Assembly (NCBI RefSeq): GCF_039596395.1
Contig: NZ_JBCNJT010000001.1
Coordinates: 1,895,315-1,959,314 of the forward strand
Direction of reading: 5' to 3'
Length of the DNA: 64,000 nucleotides
Source: Fluviicola sp.
GTDB taxonomy: Bacteria; Bacteroidota; Bacteroidia; Flavobacteriales_D; Crocinitomicaceae
The notes beneath the pieces are model-generated. The model made no database searches. It saw nothing but the letters and a program-made list of their open reading frames with translations, and was not told the DNA's origin. This document shows positions 54,211-62,763 of this stretch, one piece after another (positions within the stretch are counted from its first letter, which is position 1; each line of letters opens with the position of its first letter). The translations under genes and the position numbers were made by a program.

Positions 54211-55800
54211 TTATTTTTTTACAAGTCTTAACTGCCTTACATTAGATCCTCTCGTAACTTGAAGAATATAAACTCCTTCTACCAACGCCGAAAAATCTTT
54301 CGTATTTATTTCCGTACCCGACCAGATAACCTGACCTACGGTATTCGTCAGTTCAAAAGCTTCATTTCCCTGGGCGTTTAACAGTTGAATAGTTGATTCA
54401 AACGGATTCGGATATACGTTTACTACCGATAGCTCATTATCCTCAATTCCCAATGATGTAATTACCACACATGCAGAAGTATCCGTACATCCATTGGAAG
54501 TAATGATAACCGCATAAGATCCGTTGACTGCAGGTGAATAATTTTGTCCTGTTTCATTGGCAATTAAAGCAGAAGTGGTACAATTCAGCCATTGATACGT
54601 ACCCGTTTCAACCGCATGAATGGTGTAATCCGGAAGAACTGTTGTTGTAGCTGCAAATGCACAAACCACTACATTCACGCAATCAGATGTATCCACACAA
54701 CCATTATTGGTAATAATTACCGCATAATTACCTGTTTGTGCAGGAGTAAAACTCTGGTTAGTCGCTCCTGCTATCGGGGTATTCCCTGAACAATTGATCC
54801 ACTGATAAGTTCCCGCCTGAACCGCAGTAACGGTAGATCCATTACTAGTTGCACTTGCCGTTAAGTTACATACCACCACATTTACACAATTCGAAGTATC
54901 GGAGCAGCTTCCGTTATTAACAATAACTGCGTAGTTACCGGTTTGTGTTGGAGTAAAGCTCTGGTTAGTCGCTCCCGCTATCGGTGTGTTACCTGAACAA
55001 TTGATCCACTGGTATGTTGCTCCTGCTTCATTAGCCATGATGGTAGTCCCGTTTAAGGTAGTTGAATTATCAACTGCGCAGGTTGTATAAGTAATGGTAA
55101 CATAACCGCCTGTCCCTGTTCCAGGGCCACCACCATTTCCATTACCGCCACCACCGCCAGCACCGTAGTTTAAGCCATTACCGGATGGATTGCTTACATT
55201 GCATGAAGGATCGGTAAAACCGGCACCTTTACCACCATCGCCACCTGGTGCTCCTCCACCTGTTCCAGCAGCTCCTCCTGGTGTTTGACATTGTCCGGTC
55301 CATGCAATTGTATTGCCTCCATTACCTCCATTACCAAGTAAACCGGCTCCGCCGCCACCGCCGCCGCCGAAATAGGTCCAATAGCCGCCACCTCCAGTAC
55401 CACCTACATGATTAATAGTACCACCTGTACCACTACCACCACTACCGCCTCCGCCAATAGAAGGGTTACTCACCGTAGTCCCGTTACTTCCACCGGTTGC
55501 GCTAATCATTGTGTCTACAGACGAGGTTCCTCCCGCGGATCCGCCTCCCGCTACTCCAACAGTTACTGTCAGAATCTGACCGGGAGTAACTGCATACGTT
55601 CCTTTCGCATAACCGCCACCACCACCGCCACCACCTCCGTTACCGGCGCCTGCACCACCTGCGCCGATGACTTCAATGTCTAAGGAGGTGACTCCTGCAG
55701 GAACATTAAATGTTGAACTACTGGTGAAATTTACTGTTGTTTGTGAAAACGCCGTTCCACCGAATAGAGTTAGTAGTAATGTATTGAATAGTCTCTTCAT
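54211..55800 (-). CDS. Glycine-rich T9SS-secreted protein with tandem YQW modules
   Basis: A 529-aa secreted protein. Signal peptide MKRLFNTLLLTLFGGTAFSQ; a glycine-rich domain (about residues 20-245, with runs of up to nine Gly and strands FNVPAGVTSLDIEVIG, GQILTVTVGVAG); three 69-residue modules of the form TYQWINCSGNTPIAGATNQ...NYAVII...DTS.CVNVVV; and a type A sorting domain (VNVYPNPFESTIQ...QLRLVKK). Modules 1 and 2 are nearly identical at DNA level. The same module occurs once in each SprB-repeat protein at 33464 and 35301. Likely surface adhesive or structural. Confidence 0.88.
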   Translation of the reverse strand: MKRLFNTLLLTLFGGTAFSQTTVNFTSSSTFNVPAGVTSLDIEVIGAGGAGAGNGGGGGGGGGYAKGTYAVTPGQILTVTVGVAGGGSAGGTSSVDTMISATGGSNGTTVSNPSIGGGGSGGSGTGGTINHVGGTGGGGYWTYFGGGGGGGAGLLGNGGNGGNTIAWTGQCQTPGGAAGTGGGAPGGDGGKGAGFTDPSCNVSNPSGNGLNYGAGGGGGNGNGGGPGTGTGGYVTITYTTCAVDNSTTLNGTTIMANEAGATYQWINCSGNTPIAGATNQSFTPTQTGNYAVIVNNGSCSDTSNCVNVVVCNLTASATSNGSTVTAVQAGTYQWINCSGNTPIAGATNQSFTPAQTGNYAVIITNNGCVDTSDCVNVVVCAFAATTTVLPDYTIHAVETGTYQWLNCTTSALIANETGQNYSPAVNGSYAVIITSNGCTDTSACVVITSLGIEDNELSVVNVYPNPFESTIQLLNAQGNEAFELTNTVGQVIWSGTEINTKDFSALVEGVYILQVTRGSNVRQLRLVKK

Positions 55801-55948
55801 ACCTGACGTAAATTAAAATAGTTGTTTATTAGTGTAAACCCGTAATTTACAATATAAATTGACTAAAGCCAAAAAACATTTCCAATCCAGGTTTAAGAAC
55901 TATCGTTTCAAAAAAACAATTAAATTGCAGTTGTATACTGAAACTGCC

Positions 55949-56506
55949 ATGAAGTACCTGTTTTTAATATGCTTGCTTTATCCCATCTATTTCTTCGCCC
56001 AGGAAAAAGAGACAGATAAATATCTGAGCCAATATGCTCGTTACCGGGATGAGAAAAAGTATGATTCGGTGGTTTTTGTTTGCCAGAAACTGATTAAACT
56101 GGACCGGAAGATCGCCCAGGAAAATCACCTGTATTTCAAGCTGGCGGATGCTGCATTTGAAGCAAGGGATTACGAATTAGCGGTTCACCAGGCTAAAAAA
56201 TACATTCCGAACATTTACTTTAAGTCACAGGCCCGCTTGAACCGTCATTGTCTTCGAAAAAATGTCGATTATAAAATTCTTTGTACGCGCTTAGCCGATT
56301 ATTATGCGGAAACAGGGAACCTCAAAAAGGAGTACCGCTATCTTTCTTTGATGGAGCGTAAATACAACGCCGCTTTTTGCGGAACACAACGACAATATTG
56401 GTTCGGATATCTTTATAACCGCATGATCACGTGTTCCAACGAATTGGGTAAAACAAAACGTGCCGAGAGGTTGGAGAAAAAAAGGGACGATTCCCGGAAA
56501 AAATGA
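55949..56506 (+). CDS. Small exported TPR-like protein
   Basis: A 185-aa protein not recognised beyond fold. Signal peptide MKYLFLICLLYPIYFFAQ; then amphipathic helical pairs (KYLSQYARYRDEKKYDSVVFVC, YFKLADAAFEARDYELAVHQA, RLADYYAETGNLKKEYRYL) typical of TPR. The tail is highly basic (RAERLEKKRDDSRKK). ATG 55949 starts the signal; the upstream TTG start at 55859 would add 30 basic residues without signal character. Confidence 0.7.
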   Translation: MKYLFLICLLYPIYFFAQEKETDKYLSQYARYRDEKKYDSVVFVCQKLIKLDRKIAQENHLYFKLADAAFEARDYELAVHQAKKYIPNIYFKSQARLNRHCLRKNVDYKILCTRLADYYAETGNLKKEYRYLSLMERKYNAAFCGTQRQYWFGYLYNRMITCSNELGKTKRAERLEKKRDDSRKK

Positions 56507-56539
56507 TTCTTCTTCGTAATTTCAACCCAAACAAATTGT

Positions 56540-56956
56540 ATGTCGGCCACAAGTCCTTTTGATCAACTAGTAACCAATGCCAGAACTTCAGGTAAAGAAG
56601 CGGACCTGGATGCGCTTTACGGTGCTTTTTTCGCACTGGAAGACTGGAATTTCATCGTTTCCCAAAACAGTTCATTGGAAGAAGCGAAACCCTTCATTGG
56701 AGTGGTTGATGAAAAACCGTGGCTTTTTGTTTTTACGGATGGACTGAAAGCAACGGAATATGCCAGAACTGCAGGTGGTTTCCTGGAAAAGGACGGCCAC
56801 ACGGTTATTTTACGGCTGGCATCTGAAAATGCGACCCATCTGGCCAATCAACTGTATCAGCATGGTGTATACGGAATCCGGGTGAATGACGGTGCAAACG
56901 GCTGGTATTTCGATATTCCGGCGTTGGATAGCATACGGAAGCACCTGAATCTGTAG
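56540..56956 (+). CDS. Small cytoplasmic protein, possibly SseB-like
   Basis: A 138-aa protein with no signal peptide. The pattern ALYGAFFALEDWNFIVSQ, PFIGVVDEKPWLFVFTDGLKATEYAR, GVYGIRVNDGANGWYFDIPAL resembles the SseB N-terminal domain (a short alpha/beta domain ending in a conserved aromatic region), but I am not certain of the family. First of a run of five small plus-strand genes that may be polycistronic. Confidence 0.6.
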   Translation: MSATSPFDQLVTNARTSGKEADLDALYGAFFALEDWNFIVSQNSSLEEAKPFIGVVDEKPWLFVFTDGLKATEYARTAGGFLEKDGHTVILRLASENATHLANQLYQHGVYGIRVNDGANGWYFDIPALDSIRKHLNL

Positions 56957-57039
56957 ATTTCTCCCACTAAGGAACACAGAAGTTGTACGGAACTCTTACC
57001 TTTTGTTTTTCTTAAACTACATCTATAAACCGACTCCAA

Positions 57040-57492
57040 ATGACAATCATTCTAAAATTTTCAAGCTATATCGTGCTTCTTTTGTGGAGTCAGCATTGTT
57101 TTTCCCAGAAAGACCGGGAAAAAATCCTGGCAAATTTCGATTATGTGGAATATTACCCGGACTCGACAATACGGGCTGCTCATAAATTCATTCATATTAC
57201 CGTGGAACGGTTTACTGTTGAATTCAATGAAGCCGGGATGCCGGTTGCCATGGGAAAGTATCAAAAAGGAAAACAGGTCGGTGAATGGATTTATTCAAAT
57301 GGTTCATCCAGGATCTTCCCGAAGTTTGTAAATCACGACAATCCAATCATTGTTGCTTATGACCCTTATGATCCGACAGACCACCGCACGGGAAATATAC
57401 GTCCTGGTTGCGGAACGGGAATGATGCAGGCAATACAAGCATTTAGAGAGAAGTATGAGTCATTGCTAAATCCGGAAAAACAGGTTCGTTAA
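57040..57492 (+). CDS. Small secreted MORN/YwqK-like protein
   Basis: A 150-aa exported protein (signal peptide ending near HCFSQ). The centre carries one MORN-like unit, FNEAGMPVAMGKYQKGKQVGEWIYSNGSS, like the YwqK-type antitoxin-component family. The C-terminus is Asp/Pro-rich (AYDPYDPTDHRTG). Function unknown. Confidence 0.65.
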   Translation: MTIILKFSSYIVLLLWSQHCFSQKDREKILANFDYVEYYPDSTIRAAHKFIHITVERFTVEFNEAGMPVAMGKYQKGKQVGEWIYSNGSSRIFPKFVNHDNPIIVAYDPYDPTDHRTGNIRPGCGTGMMQAIQAFREKYESLLNPEKQVR

Positions 57493-57510
57493 TCAAAGCC
57501 TACTTAATAG

Positions 57511-57960
57511 ATGGATATTATTATTAATAGAGAACATTTTTCTTTCTTCATTCTGAAAAATCTGACAGCACCCTGTCCTCAATGCGGAATTCCTGCATGT
57601 GGAAGAGAAGACTTCTTTTGGTACAACGAAGCTGAGAAGCGAATGACTTTGGTTTTGGATGGTTCTTATCTGGATCTCATCATTCAAAATTATTTGAACA
57701 ATAGCCTTGAAAAAACAACCTATACTCCTTTGCCTAAATTCCTGAGAGAATCTAACGAATGCATCGGTTGGAGTGAAGCTGATGATTTCAGAGGTACTGA
57801 AATTGATATAGATGATTTGCTTGCTTCAATAGAACTTATCAACCAATTTGTTCCGGAAAATTGGTTAAAGGAAATAACCGCTGAATACACAAGCGAATTA
57901 TCTGCCATTTGTAATCATGCTAAACGATTCAATAGTAAACTCTTCCTAGCAAGAAGCTAA
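57511..57960 (+). CDS. Protein of unknown function with N-terminal Cys motif
   Basis: A 149-aa cytoplasmic protein not recognised. The N-terminal TAPCPQCGIPACGRED holds Cys in a CxxC-xxxx-C arrangement that could bind zinc; the rest is helical and acidic. The gene is visibly richer in A+T than its neighbours (AATTATT, GATATAGATGATTTG stretches). Confidence 0.6.
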   Translation: MDIIINREHFSFFILKNLTAPCPQCGIPACGREDFFWYNEAEKRMTLVLDGSYLDLIIQNYLNNSLEKTTYTPLPKFLRESNECIGWSEADDFRGTEIDIDDLLASIELINQFVPENWLKEITAEYTSELSAICNHAKRFNSKLFLARS

Positions 57961-57970
57961 AAATAAACCT

Positions 57971-58420
57971 ATGAATCATCCAAACGTTATTTCATGGTAC
58001 AAACTATCTATTGTTTCAACAGGATTCATTTTGGTTTTGGATGCCTTATCCGATTTGTTTTATACTGGTTTCAAACTGAAGAACATCTTCCTGATATTTG
58101 ATTGGGATTATCCGATCTACAGTATAGGATTAGAAGGGCTGCTTATTTTCATTTGTTCTTCCGGAACGTACTTTATTACCTTCAAACTGACTGATTTTAA
58201 TTTTAAAACCGTCCTGATTCGCCTGGGGCTTTTTTCTTCTTTTTACCTCATCCTTGCGTTGATTGCAACCTTTATTATGTTTGCGCTTTTATTGGAAGAT
58301 ACCTACAAACATTTCAAGCTGAATTTCAAATACTTCATTACGGGTTCTAAGTATTCTTTCGTATTTATGATCGTTTGGATAGTTTTGAAATATCGTCAAA
58401 AAAGTGTTCCCCATGACTGA
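57971..58420 (+). CDS. Four-TM membrane protein of unknown function
   Basis: A 149-aa very hydrophobic protein with helices at about residues 10-30, 50-70, 80-105 and 125-142. No family recognised. Also A+T-rich. It is 10 bases after the previous gene and overlaps the next by 8, so these three are probably one unit. Confidence 0.6.
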   Translation: MNHPNVISWYKLSIVSTGFILVLDALSDLFYTGFKLKNIFLIFDWDYPIYSIGLEGLLIFICSSGTYFITFKLTDFNFKTVLIRLGLFSSFYLILALIATFIMFALLLEDTYKHFKLNFKYFITGSKYSFVFMIVWIVLKYRQKSVPHD

Positions 58421-58922
58421 GAAATACCGCATAACCAGAACTTGTGACCAGTGTAATCACTTCCGGGAAGCATTTATTTCCAAACGGGAAGCCGCCTTTG
58501 AATTGGTTGATTACGACAAGCTTTTGGGTACAATCTGTAGGCAATGTGGTTCTGCAACGTTCAGTTCATCGCGGCAACTCCCTGATTTGGATCTTGAACT
58601 GATGCTAGAGTGGGCAACGAACGCAAACCTGTCTCTGATGGAGCAGGATGAGGAATTAATGCTTGCAGAGGAAAAGTACCTTCCGTTTATTTTAGAATTA
58701 CTCGACAATCATCCGATCCTGGAACGTAAGCAGCACATGCTTATGGACGCTTTGTGCATTATGGTTTACGACATTACAGAGTTTGAGCCTCCCGGTGAAA
58801 AAGAGACATTAAAAAAACGTGTCATTTCTGAGATTAACTTGCGGAAAGACAAACTTGAACTGGCAGATGAATGGATTATGTCTTATATTAAAAAAGTGGT
58901 TTATCCGCAATTGGGGTTATAA
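58413..58922 (+). CDS. Zinc-ribbon-like protein of unknown function
   Basis: A 169-aa protein: N-terminal RTCDQCNHF and GTICRQCGSATF form two CxxC knuckles (residues about 8-48) of a zinc ribbon; the remainder is acidic helices (LELMLEWATNANL, KYLPFILELLDNHPIL). I take ATG 58413 (MTEKYR), which overlaps the upstream stop, rather than the GTG at 58404. Confidence 0.62.
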   Translation: MTEKYRITRTCDQCNHFREAFISKREAAFELVDYDKLLGTICRQCGSATFSSSRQLPDLDLELMLEWATNANLSLMEQDEELMLAEEKYLPFILELLDNHPILERKQHMLMDALCIMVYDITEFEPPGEKETLKKRVISEINLRKDKLELADEWIMSYIKKVVYPQLGL

Positions 58923-58950
58923 TTATTTTTCACCATTGAAAATAAAAATG

Positions 58951-58982
58951 TTGTAGGAGCTAAAAATTTTTCGTCCCTACAA
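58951..58982 (+). repeat. TAGGGACG hairpin repeat, terminator-like
   Basis: A 16-bp imperfect inverted repeat TTGTAGGAGCTAAAAA / TTTTTCGTCCCTACAA with no loop gap, 29 bases after the small-gene cluster. It shares the GTAGG...CCTAC core with the hairpin at 21487-21518. Confidence 0.6.
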
Positions 58983-59054
58983 TCAATAATTCTTTTAAAA
59001 TTCCTTAATTCTGGTTCAACATCCGTCCTGTAAATTTGATTTTAGCTATCTTGA

Positions 59055-60608
59055 ATGAAAATCAATCGCATGGACATTGTGGACAATATCGAACTGACTT
59101 ATCTGAGCATCTCTGACTACGAAGCGCTGAAAGAGGCGATGGTAGAATCGTACACCGGCCTGGCAAATCCTTACTGGACGCGGAAACAGGTGGAAACGCT
59201 GATCAATCAATTCCCGGAGGGACAGGTCGCCATTAAAGTGAACGGACAAATTGCCGGCGTGGCACTTTCCATCATCGTGGAATCTTCGAAATACGAGCAT
59301 TTGCATACATACAAACAGATTACCGGGAATTATACGTTTAAAACACATCGCCCGGACGGGAATATCCTTTACGGGATCGATGTGTTTATTAAGAAGGAAT
59401 TCCGCGGGTTGCGACTGGGGCGGCGTTTGTATGATTACCGCAAGGAATTGTGTGAGAAACTGAACCTGAAAGGTATTGCGTTCGGAGGTCGGATTCCGAA
59501 TTACCACAAATTTGCCAAGGAAATGAGTCCGCGTGAATACATTGAGAAGGTAAAGCGCAAAGAGATTCACGACCCGGTGCTGGATTTCCAGATGTCGAAC
59601 GATTTTCACCCTTCCAAAATCCTGAAAAATTACCTGGAAGGCGATTCGCACTCGAAGGATTACGCTGTTTTGCTGGAATGGGACAACTTGTACTATGAAG
59701 TAAAAAGCGAAGCTCCGAGCGCGATCAAAACAGTGGTACGTTTGGGATTAATCCAATGGCAGATGCGCCCCTACTCCAACCTCGACGATTTGATGCAGCA
59801 AGCGGAATATTTCGTGGATGCTGTTTCAGGGTATCGTTCGGATTTTGCCCTGTTCCCGGAGTTCTTCAATGCCCCGCTGATGGCCGAGAATAACCATTTA
59901 TCGGAACCACAGGCCATTCGTGAGCTGGCCAAATATACACAGGAGGTAGTGCAGCAATTCTCCAAACTGGCGATCAGCTACAACATCAATATCATTACGG
60001 GAAGTATGCCGGAAATGCAGAACGACCGCTTGTACAATGTGGGTTATTTGTGCCACCGCGACGGACGTATCGAACGCTTTGAAAAGATCCATGTGACGCC
60101 GGATGAAGCGAAGATTTGGGGAATGGAAGGTGGAAACCAGGTGCATGTGTTCGACACCGATTGCGGGAAGATCGGGATTTTGATCTGCTACGATGTGGAA
60201 TTCCCGGAATTGAGCCGCTTACTGGCAACTGACGGCATGGACATCCTGTTTGTTCCTTTCCTGACGGATACACAAAACGGGTATTCGCGCGTGCGCCACT
60301 GTGCCCAGGCGAGAGCCATTGAAAACGAATGTTATGTAGCCATTGCCGGAAGTGTGGGAAACCTTCCGAACGTACACAACATGGATATCCAGTATTCCCA
60401 GTCGATGGTATTTACCCCGTGTGATTTTGCCTTTCCGTCTAACGGGATCAAAGCGGAAGCTACTCCCAACACGGAAATGATCCTGATAGCGGATGTGGAC
60501 ATTACGCTTTTGAGGGAACTGAATCAATTCGGGTCGGTGCGGAACCTCAAAGACAGAAGAACGGATATTTATGATTTGAAGAAGCGGAAACGGAAGGACA
60601 ATTCCTAA
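59055..60608 (+). CDS. GNAT acetyltransferase - carbon-nitrogen hydrolase fusion
   Basis: A 517-aa two-domain protein. N-terminal GNAT domain (about residues 8-200, AIKVNGQIAGVALSII, DVFIKKEFRGLRLGRRLYDYR with the acetyl-CoA P-loop) joined to a nitrilase-superfamily domain (about 225-500). The nitrilase Glu-Lys-Cys triad is intact: FPEFFN (about 267), FEKIHVTPDEAK (about 341), LICYDVEFPEL (about 376). Substrates unknown; the C-N hydrolase may act on the product of the acetyltransferase or vice versa. A TAAATTTG box lies at 59031-59038. Confidence 0.9.
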   Translation: MKINRMDIVDNIELTYLSISDYEALKEAMVESYTGLANPYWTRKQVETLINQFPEGQVAIKVNGQIAGVALSIIVESSKYEHLHTYKQITGNYTFKTHRPDGNILYGIDVFIKKEFRGLRLGRRLYDYRKELCEKLNLKGIAFGGRIPNYHKFAKEMSPREYIEKVKRKEIHDPVLDFQMSNDFHPSKILKNYLEGDSHSKDYAVLLEWDNLYYEVKSEAPSAIKTVVRLGLIQWQMRPYSNLDDLMQQAEYFVDAVSGYRSDFALFPEFFNAPLMAENNHLSEPQAIRELAKYTQEVVQQFSKLAISYNINIITGSMPEMQNDRLYNVGYLCHRDGRIERFEKIHVTPDEAKIWGMEGGNQVHVFDTDCGKIGILICYDVEFPELSRLLATDGMDILFVPFLTDTQNGYSRVRHCAQARAIENECYVAIAGSVGNLPNVHNMDIQYSQSMVFTPCDFAFPSNGIKAEATPNTEMILIADVDITLLRELNQFGSVRNLKDRRTDIYDLKKRKRKDNS

Positions 60609-60666
60609 TGCTGATTCTAATTGCAAATGCCGAATTACGAATTATGAATTATGATCAGGGACCTGT

Positions 60667-60697
60667 TTTGATAATTCATGATTGATCATTAATTTTG
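60667..60697 (+). promoter_or_regulatory. Promoter of the ABC-F gene (perfect -33/-7 match)
   Basis: TTTG (60667-60670), a 19-base spacer, TAATTTTG (60690-60697): both boxes match the Bacteroidetes consensus exactly. Predicted start near 60702, giving a leader of about 100 bases before ATG 60803. Confidence 0.65.
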
Positions 60698-60719
60698 TAT
60701 CCGAATTAAACATTCCTCC

Positions 60720-60801
60720 ATGTAAAAACCAATTTCTTTCTAAAAAACAAGATGGCAGGCCGCGAGTAGTTTGCCCGATTCGTTCATTCCAGGAAAGAAA
60801 T
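60720..60801 (+). promoter_or_regulatory. Structured leader with start-stop and RBS-covering helix
   Basis: The leader contains an ATGTAA start-stop at 60720 and a 9-base perfect complement: ATTTCTTTC (60732-60740) pairs with GAAAGAAAT (60793-60801), which covers the purine-rich stretch AGGAAAGAAA immediately upstream of ATG 60803. A 5-codon open frame lies in the loop. The arrangement could let ribosome stalling or occupancy on the uORF open the helix. Confidence 0.45.
60752..60769 (+). CDS. Five-codon upstream ORF (MAGRE) in the ABC-F leader
   Basis: ATG GCA GGC CGC GAG TAG between the promoter and the ABC-F gene. It is short enough to arise by chance; support comes only from its position in a long leader and in the loop of the 60732/60801 helix. 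Confidence 0.3.
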   Translation: MAGRE

Positions 60802-60802
60802 C

Positions 60803-62395
60803 ATGGTTATTCTTCAACAATTATCTTATCAACATCCCAATAAGGATCGCTTGCTTGAAAGTATCAGTCTAAGCATCCAAACGAATAGTAAAACAGCCCT
60901 GATCGGGAATAACGGATCGGGGAAATCGACACTTTTGAAACTAATTGCCGGGCAATTGCAACCCACATCGGGGCATATCTCGGTTCAGTCGGAACCTTAT
61001 TTTGTTCCCCAGCAATTTGGCCAGTACGATAACCTTTCGATTGCACAGGCATTGCAGATCGATCACAAACTCCGTGCTTTCCGGGAAATCCTGGATGGAA
61101 ACGTGACGGATGAAAACATGGAAACCCTCAACGACGACTGGACCATCGAGGAACGCTGTGAAGCTGCTTTGCAACTGTGGAACCTGCCCGAACTCGATCC
61201 GGAGCAAAAACTCGGTTCACTCAGCGGCGGTCAAAAAACCAAAGTTTTCCTGGCAGGAATTGCCATCCGTCAACCGGAACTGATCCTAATGGACGAGCCT
61301 ACCAATCATTTGGACTTACAGGGCAGAACCTTGCTGTACGATTTTATCAGAAGTACCGCTTCTACCCTGCTGATTGTGAGCCACGACCGGAAATTGCTCG
61401 ATTTGACCGATACCATTTGTGAATTGTCGCTCTCGGGAATCCGGGTTTATGGCGGGAATTATACCTTCTATACCGAACAAAAAGCCATCGAACAGCAGGC
61501 GCTTCAGAACGAATTGCAGCACGCGGAAAAGAGTCTCAAAAAAGCGAAGGAAAAGGAACGTGAAACCCTGGAAAGACAACAAAAGCTCGATTCACGCGGG
61601 AAAAAGAAACAGGACAAGGCCGGCGTAGCACGCATCATGATGAATACTCTGCGGAACAATGCCGAAAACAGTACTGCAAAAACGAAAAGCATGCATTCGG
61701 AGAAGATTGAAGGCCTTTCCACGGATTTGCAGCAAGTGCGTTCCAAATTATCGGGATCGGACCAGATTCAATTCGGTTTTGAAGCATCCCATCTCCACAA
61801 GGGAAAAGTCCTGTTTAAGGGAACGAACCTGAATGTCAGCTACGGCGATTCGAAACTTTGGAAAGAACCGGTAAACATTCAAATCAACAGTGGTGAACGC
61901 ATCTCCATCCATGGCGCAAACGGATCGGGAAAAACAAGTTTGCTGAAACTGATCCTGGGAGAACTGGAACCGGAAAGCGGGGCTATTCAACGAGCGGGAG
62001 ATTCCATCGTTTATATCGACCAGGATTACTCGCTGATTGACCCTGCCAAGAGCATTTATGAACAGGTGCAGGAATTCAACCGGACTGCTTTGCTGGAACA
62101 CGAGGTAAAAATCCGGCTGAACCGTTTTCTTTTCGGGAAAGAAACCTGGGATAAATCGTGCAATGACCTCAGCGGCGGAGAACGCATGCGACTGCTTTTG
62201 TGTTGCCTGACGATTTCGAACAGCGCTCCGGATATGCTGATCCTGGACGAACCTACGAATAACCTGGATATTCAGAATACGGAGATTTTGACGGCTGCGA
62301 TTAATCAGTATCCCGGCACAATCGTGGTGGTTTCACATGATGAATTTTTCTTAAGTCAAATTGGGATTGAGTTTAAGATTCAATTGGGCAGCTGA
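60803..62395 (+). CDS. ABC-F family ATPase
   Basis: A 530-aa protein with two ABC domains and no TM segment. First domain: Walker A IGNNGSGKSTLLKLIAG, signature LGSLSGGQKTKVFLAG, Walker B LILMDEPTNHLD. Then a charged linker (about residues 225-310, LQHAEKSLKKAKEKERETLERQQ). Second domain: Walker A HGANGSGKTSLLKLILGE, LSGGERMRLLLCCL, LILDEPTNNLD. ABC-F proteins act on the ribosome, either as translation factors or as antibiotic-target protectors. The short linker and overall length are compatible with a protection-type member, but I cannot tell from sequence alone. Confidence 0.92.
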   Translation: MVILQQLSYQHPNKDRLLESISLSIQTNSKTALIGNNGSGKSTLLKLIAGQLQPTSGHISVQSEPYFVPQQFGQYDNLSIAQALQIDHKLRAFREILDGNVTDENMETLNDDWTIEERCEAALQLWNLPELDPEQKLGSLSGGQKTKVFLAGIAIRQPELILMDEPTNHLDLQGRTLLYDFIRSTASTLLIVSHDRKLLDLTDTICELSLSGIRVYGGNYTFYTEQKAIEQQALQNELQHAEKSLKKAKEKERETLERQQKLDSRGKKKQDKAGVARIMMNTLRNNAENSTAKTKSMHSEKIEGLSTDLQQVRSKLSGSDQIQFGFEASHLHKGKVLFKGTNLNVSYGDSKLWKEPVNIQINSGERISIHGANGSGKTSLLKLILGELEPESGAIQRAGDSIVYIDQDYSLIDPAKSIYEQVQEFNRTALLEHEVKIRLNRFLFGKETWDKSCNDLSGGERMRLLLCCLTISNSAPDMLILDEPTNNLDIQNTEILTAAINQYPGTIVVVSHDEFFLSQIGIEFKIQLGS

Positions 62396-62439
62396 AAAAC
62401 TTTGTTTATCTAAACGAATTTAGCCAGGGTGTACGCAGG

Positions 62440-62712
62440 TTAGCCAACGGTGGACACACGATTATTTCCCACAGAGGGGCGCAGGTGAGCGCAGATTTTT
62501 TTGAGTAATTGTCCACCTTCGGCGGACAATTTTCTTTTTTCACGCTGATTCTGCAGATTTCGCAGATATTTAATTGCAATAGTGGTCCTCCTGCGGCGGA
62601 TACGGTTATTTCCCACAGAAGAGCGCGGAGGAACGCAGATTATTACTGGTCGTATTTGTCCACCTTCGGCGGACACTCTTCCTACAGAGGGGCACGGAAG
62701 AGCGCAGGTAGG
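62440..62712. repeat. CGCAGATT / TTCGGCGGAC intergenic repeat array
   Basis: A 368-base spacer (62396-62763) holds two near-perfect hairpin words GTCCACCTTCGGCGGAC (62511-62527 and 62658-62674), a variant GTCCTCCTGCGGCGGAT (near 62584), and three copies of CCCACAGAGGGGCGCAGG-like words, interspersed with CACGCTGATT and GCAGATTTCGCAGATA. The same vocabulary occurs at 52430-52582. Open frames here are artefacts. Confidence 0.75.
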
Positions 62713-62763
62713 AATTAACTCCAATTGGAAAAATGGTATTATAATTGCACAAGGCGGATTAAA

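Noticed and set aside
60732..60801. Riboswitch of a named class
   Set aside because: No conserved aptamer core of a known riboswitch was recognised; only the simple helix and uORF are visible.
62440..62724. 94-aa minus-strand open frame
   Set aside because: It lies entirely in the CGCAGATT/TTCGGCGGAC repeat array and its protein is repeat-derived (ICAHLRPSVGNNR-type phrases).
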